From NCBI GenBank assembly GCA_004151065.3, contig NWUY0300090341.1, positions 17,785 through 29,547 of the forward strand: a stretch of 11,763 nt of DNA, in the 5' to 3' direction. The notes beneath the pieces were generated by a model, which ran no database searches, was not told the origin of the DNA, and worked only from the letters and a program-made list of their open reading frames with translations. Both the position numbers and the translations under genes were made by a program. This DNA comes from Larix sibirica (lineage: Eukaryota > Streptophyta > Pinopsida > Pinales > Pinaceae). This document shows positions 7,861-11,763 of the stretch, piece by piece (position 1 is the stretch's first letter; the number at the start of each line of letters is the position of its first letter).

Positions 7861-8439
7861 CTCACTCCTAGTTAGAGGAGGAAGAATTAATTTCTTTGGT
7901 TAGAGACTTCTGGAGATCTTTCTTAGTGAATAATGTGGATTCTGCTATGCAGAGATTGGTTGGAAAATTCCAAGGTCTCGAAAAGGTGGTTTCCCTATGG
8001 GGAAAGGAGAAGAAATTAATGTTGAAACATGATCTTGTGCTAGTGGAAGAGAATATTGACAATATATTTTCTTCTTATCCTTTGGGAATATTTTTGAGAT
8101 AGGCAAAGGAGCAATTAGTCAATTTGGAAATTCATAAATAAAAAATTATCAAGATTGAAGAGGAGACTTGGAGACTAACTTAGTCGGGCGGCTAGCACAA
8201 GGTGATAATAACATTGCATTCTTCCACAAATTTGCAAATCAAATAAGATTTTCCAGTACTATATGGGACTTAAAGGATGAGCAAGGAATTCAAATACATA
8301 CTCAGGCGGATTTGGAGAAAGCAGCAGTGAAACATTTTTCTTCACTTTTTAAGGATCATGGACTTTCAAATATTACTTCCCAGCTGCAGGTGTTTCAAAA
8401 CTATCCTACATTTTTTACACATGAAGAAGGTCAAAATAT

Positions 8440-9460
8440 AGGTATGGAAGTTACCTTAAAAGAACTTGAAGAGGTATTAAGGAAATTTGCAAAGTCTAAA
8501 ATTCCAGGGCTTGATGGCTGAACTGTAGAGTTCTTCATTGAGATTTTGATATTTTAGGAAATGATTTGTTGGAGGTGGTTGAGGAATCTAGAGTTCAAGA
8601 GGTTTTTTTTTTCTTCGGTTCATTGAATTATACTTTTATTGCACTTATCCCTAAGAGTGCAAAACCTGGCTCTTTTAATGACTACAAACCTATATAAATA
8701 TGTAATTTGGTCTATAAGATCATTACAAAAGTGATTTCAAACAGAATAAAACAAAAGTTGGTTGAGGTCATGTCCAAGGAACAGTTTGAGTTTCTAGCTA
8801 ACAAGCAAATTCTGGATGCTATAGGAATTACTCAGGAGTGTTTACACTCTATTAAGACCAAGAAGTTGGTTGCTTTGATATTAAAAATGGACTTAGTAAA
8901 AGAATATGACAGAGTAGACTGGGTTTTTTTAAGATTGGTTTTGTTACAGATAGGACTTCCTTTGGAGGTCACAGACTACATCATGTCTTGTGTAACTTCG
9001 GCAAGGTTTGTTGTGTTAGTAAATGGATCCCCTATAGATTTTTTTACAATCTCTAGAGGGATCATACAAGGTTTCCATTTGTCTCCTCTAATTTTTATTC
9101 TAGTGGTGGAGGGTTTAAGTAGGCTCATTGGGAAAGCAAAGAGGGAAGGAAGGATCAAAGGAGTTAAAGTTTATTTTGTTCATTATATTACTCATCTTTT
9201 GTTTGTAGATGATGTACTTTTGTTTGGTAATGCTTCTTTAGAGGATTGAGAATCCTTCCATGAAATTATTAAGCTATTCTGAGAAGCATCTGGAATGGAG
9301 GTTAGTATGCATAAATTCAATTTTCTTCAACATGGTATTGCAGAGGATGTACTAGAACATATTATGTTTATTTTTCCCTCCAAAGTTGATCCTACTGAGA
9401 CAAGTTTCAAGTATCTTGGTTATATACTTGAGCCAAATAATTATTTAAAAAAAGACTGGT
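8440..9460 (+). other. Reverse transcriptase domain of ORF2 (decayed)
   Basis: KSKIPGLDG (ending at stop 8519) is the conserved lead-in. TFIALIPKS and the NDYKPI block follow at about 8630-8694, with a stop where Ser is usual (8695). Motif A carries its Asp at 8890-8892, followed by EYDRVDW. Motif B reads SRGIIQG (9052-9072), followed by LSP. Motif C reads FVDD (9202-9213), where FADD is usual. All three catalytic Asp residues are therefore still encoded. The thumb region continues to about 9460, with SFKYLGYIL near 9403-9430. From 8545 to 9460 there is a single frame, interrupted only by stops. Confidence 0.93.
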
Positions 9461-10209
9461 TTGGATTTTGAAAAAAGTGGAGAAAAATATTGGAAACTGG
9501 TCTTATAGATGGTTTTCCATTGGAGGTATAGTTACACTAGTTAAGTCAGTATTGGAAAGTATTCCAGTTTACTAGCTTTCCTTAGTAAAGATTCTTGTGT
9601 CCATTTTACATAATCTGAGGAAAATAATGATGCATTTTCAATGGTCAGGGAATGTGAATAAGGAAAGCATACATTTGGTTAACTGGGAAAAACAATCTTT
9701 ACCTAGTAATATGGGTGGTTGGGGAATTAAGAACCTTTTTTGGTTCAACCATGCCTTAAGTTTGAAAAGTCTGTGGAGAGGAATTTTTGGTTCTGGATTG
9801 TGGAGTGAGATTCTTAAGGAAAAATACCCGAGGAATATTTATGTGGTGGAGTGGATCAAAAAGTCTAACAAATCTGTCTGAAAAGCTTCAGATTTCTAGA
9901 ATGGTTTTATAAAGTCATACCCATGGTTAGGCTCATGGTTGGCATGGAGAATTAGCAATAGTAAGAAGGTACTGATTGGAATTGATCCCTTCCTAGGAGG
10001 TGATGAAATTTACAAATTGTCTCAACCTCTTATATCCTATCTTTCAAAAATTGGATTTAGATATTTAGCCCATGTGAAAAATTCAGTTGTTGGAGGGCAC
10101 TCTACTACATATTAGATGATGGCAAAGGATCTTGGTCTCATGGGTGATCTTGTTGTTGAGTGGAATTCATTTATTGTGGGTTTACATCATATTGGTATTA
10201 GACTTTCAG

Positions 10210-10520
10210 AGGATGAAGATGAGATTGTTTGGTCATGGAATATATATTATGGACAAATCAGTGCAAAGTTAGCATATGAAGCTATTTCTTCTTCTTCAAT
10301 TGAGTTAGTAGGAAAGCGGTGGCACTGGTGGAAATTTTGGAAATGGAATATTCCATTAAAATTGAAATGTTTCACCTGGTTATGTTTGGAGAATAAAATC
10401 ATGACATGGGATAATATTTGTAGGCGAGGTAGAATTGGTCCAAATTATTGTTGCTTATGCTTATAGGATTCAAAGACTATGGATCACATTTTTGTTCACT
10501 GTAGTTTTACAAAGAAAGTG
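10210..10520 (+). other. zf-RVT region of ORF2
   Basis: The frame shows WSWNIYYGQISAKLAYEAI (10232-10288), then WKFWKWNIPLKLKCFTWL, then a Cys/His cluster: C-C-L-C (10449-10460), a His in MDH (10485-10487) and the HC pair at 10497-10502. This is the reverse-transcriptase-associated zinc-binding region found in plant LINEs and many degraded copies. A TAG at 10464 falls inside the cluster. The Cys and His positions are otherwise kept. Its role is thought to be binding of element RNA or target DNA. Confidence 0.85.
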
Positions 10521-10789
10521 TGGAAAGAAGTCAGATATGGATTTCATTTGGAGGTGAATTAGGAATGTTCTTTGTTTGAACATGGTTTGGAAATTTGGAA
10601 TAAAAAAGTTCCTGATTTTAAAGAACTTCCAATATTTGTTAGTTGGTGGATCTTGAGGTCTCGAAATGCTACTATTTTTTAGAATTTAATTTCCAATACT
10701 TATGTTCTCATAACTAAGATTGTGGGAATTTTTAAAGAATATTTCAAGGAGGACAAAGTAAATTTGCCTAGAAACATTTATGTGCCCCC

Positions 10790-11200
10790 TTTGATAGATG
10801 AGGTTCCTGTAAGATATTTTGATGGGGCAACTAAGCAAGGGTTATGTGGTGGAGGGATGTTGTTACAACTCAATAATGGTCATTGCTATCATATGTGGAT
10901 GGGCCGTGGTGCTGGTACTAATACTAGAGTTGGACTTCTGGCTTTGTGGGGACTTCTTATTTTTTACTTCTAACAAAAATATTTTGTTTCTACAAGTACT
11001 TGGTGATTTGAGAGTGATTATTGATTGGGTTGTTGGCATTACATCTCTATAGGTGGTAGTCTTGGAACATTGGTGTTCTAGGATAAAGAATATGCAAGCT
11101 ACATACAATTTTTTATATTTTAACCATATTTATCGTCAATTAAATGCGATAGTAGGTAGATTGTCAAAAAGAGCAGTGGGTTTACCTTAGGGTCTTCTTT
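10790..11200 (+). other. RNase H domain at the ORF2 C-terminus (catalytically damaged)
   Basis: The RNase H fold is recognised from VRYFDGA, with its Asp at 10821-10823, then GGG, GRGAGTNTR, LLALWGLL, VLGDLRVIIDW with its Asp at 11005-11007, and a final LSKRAV near 11161-11178. In active enzymes, four acidic residues bind two metal ions. Here Asp 1 and Asp 3 remain. The Glu expected after TNTR-x is Gly (10932-10934), and the last Asp, just before RLSK, is Gly (11155-11157). A frame change in a T-run near 10960 splits the domain. Its presence places the element in the plant L1 group that acquired an archaeal-like RNase H. Confidence 0.85.
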
Positions 11201-11259
11201 ATTTTGAAGAAATTATGGGTACCTATGTGGTATCAAAGGGCTCTTTGCAAGCTTATTAG

Positions 11260-11650
11260 ATCTCTATTTTGAAATTTTGGTATTTTGTCTATAGCTGAAG
11301 GGCATGCAAGTCTTTCTTGGATGACTGTAATAACTTATAAAACTTTGTGGAAAAGTATGGTTGGTTGGGATGTATTAAATTTTGTTGGGAAGTCAAGTTT
11401 ATATGATTTGGTATGTAATGGAGATTTTTTAGTAGTGCAGGGCAAGAACTGATTATAGATTCCTACACAAGGAGCTGGAATGTAACAGATGTAGTTACCT
11501 TTGATTCAATTGAATATCAAGTAATTGGCTTTTTTCTTTTTTTGAAAATATATTCGAGGATAAACTAAAATATATTTTGTAATGTTGTAATTTCAATGTT
11601 CTATAAATGGTTTGTTTTTCTATCTATTTAAAATAATAAGAAAAAAATAT
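11260..11650 (+). other. LINE 3' UTR and A-rich tail
   Basis: After the last ORF2 stop there is no conserved protein sequence. TTGTAA- and AATGT-like U-rich elements lie at about 11575-11605, and the sequence ends in ATTTAAAATAATAAGAAAAAAAT (about 11627-11649), which I read as a decayed poly(A) tail. The tail fixes the + orientation. The exact last base cannot be set because the flank is also A/T-rich. Confidence 0.7.
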
Positions 11651-11763
11651 CAATATTTTTTACTTAAAAATTAGTAAAAGTTATTTTGAATTGATAGGAG
11701 GGGAAATTTTAAGTATTCATAATTTTCTAAAAGTGTAGAAACATTGGCAAATCTTACTAATTC
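11651..11763. other. AT-rich 3' flank of the LINE
   Basis: No feature seen. A nine-base word, ATTCATAAT (11715-11723), also occurs at 4888-4896, upstream of the element. It lies too far from both ends to be taken as a target-site duplication. Confidence 0.4.

Larger units (their letters stand above)
7131..11259 (+). pseudogene. LINE ORF2 pseudogene (EN, RT, zf-RVT, RNase H)
   Basis: ORF2 encodes the enzyme that nicks target DNA and copies the element RNA at the nick (target-primed reverse transcription). The start at ATG 7131 is chosen because it opens directly into the endonuclease YNIRG motif and overlaps the ORF1 stop by 10 nt. The end is TAG 11257-11259. The implied length, about 1376 codons, suits an L1 ORF2 with a C-terminal RNase H. 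Frame changes lie near 7213, 7352, 7533, 7610, 7778, 8165, 8540, 9462 and 10960. Stops in the reading path include 7869, 8100, 8139, 8519, 8695, 9247, 9280, 9573, 9879, 9897, 10113, 10464, 10560, 10680, 11050 and 11188. The domain order is complete, so decay came after a full-length insertion. No function is expected. Confidence 0.93.
4940..11650 (+). mobile_element. Degenerate, near full-length plant L1-type LINE
   Basis: Order of parts: short 5' region (about 4940-5072), ORF1 with DUF4283 and CCHC knuckle, ORF2 with endonuclease, reverse transcriptase, zf-RVT and RNase H, then a 3' UTR of about 380 bp and an A-rich tail at about 11629-11649. There are no LTRs. This is the architecture of the plant L1 lineage that carries an archaeal-like RNase H domain at the ORF2 C-terminus. 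About 6.7 kb is a normal full length. All ORFs are broken by stops and frameshifts, so the copy cannot move by itself. The 3' end is set by the A-rich tail. The 5' end is uncertain by tens of bases. I could not find a convincing target-site duplication, as expected for an old insertion. Confidence 0.93.

Noticed and set aside
8976-9158. Minus-strand open frames inside the LINE (also 5431-5613, 5668-5892, 6494-6706, 7868-8062, 10863-11108)
   Set aside because: They are antisense shadows of ORF1 and ORF2, whose plus-strand reading shows clear domain motifs.
4940-11650. LTR retrotransposon or integrated virus instead of a LINE
   Set aside because: There are no flanking LTRs, primer-binding site, protease or integrase. 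The order endonuclease, RT, zf-RVT, RNase H with a 3' A-tail is that of a non-LTR element.
4888-11723. Word ATTCATAAT at 4888-4896 and 11715-11723 as a target-site duplication
   Set aside because: The copies lie about 50 and 70 bases from the likely element ends, and a nine-base AT-rich match is expected by chance.

Overview
The window looks like nuclear DNA from a plant, most likely a seed plant with a large, repeat-rich genome. It is AT-rich and has no bacterial-style gene packing. Over half of it is one decayed plant L1-type LINE (non-LTR retrotransposon) on the + strand. The species cannot be fixed from sequence alone. The ORF1 zinc-knuckle region reads to me like L1s from gymnosperms and other large plant genomes, but that is recollection, not a search result.

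Layout. (1) Bases 1-1353 are AT-rich with no secure gene. A 35-bp sequence at 1-35 recurs exactly at 1354-1388. A possible + strand terminal exon lies at 517-565, with an AATAAA at 603-608. A degenerate 62-bp-period repeat lies at 651-740. (2) Bases about 1390-2060 form a CpG-rich island in otherwise CpG-poor sequence, with a TATA box, short palindromes and a telo-box. It looks like a promoter or first-exon region, but I cannot assign its gene or decide its direction. (3) Bases 2060-4940 are AT-rich intergenic DNA holding three local duplications: a 100-118 bp unit at 3174-3416, a 67-bp-offset pair at 4254-4370, and a perfect 36-bp tandem duplication at 4526-4597. A TA/TG microsatellite at 4904-4939 ends the block. 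(4) Bases about 4940-11650 are the LINE. (5) A short AT-rich flank follows.

The LINE is essentially full length. ORF1 (5073-7140) has a DUF4283-like domain and a CCHC zinc knuckle. ORF2 (7131-11259) has, in order, an AP-like endonuclease, a reverse transcriptase, a zf-RVT cysteine/histidine region and a C-terminal RNase H domain. In a live element ORF1 would bind the element RNA, the endonuclease would nick the target, the reverse transcriptase would copy the RNA at the nick, and the RNase H would degrade RNA in the hybrid. This copy is dead. ORF1 has several in-frame stops and about four frameshifts; ORF2 has over a dozen stops and about nine frameshifts. Two of four RNase H catalytic positions are substituted.

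I found no convincing previously undescribed system. The best leads are the CpG island with its duplicated edge, the stop-codon spectrum of the LINE (many stops at expected Trp codons), the uneven spread of frameshifts along ORF2, and the 10-nt ORF1/ORF2 overlap.
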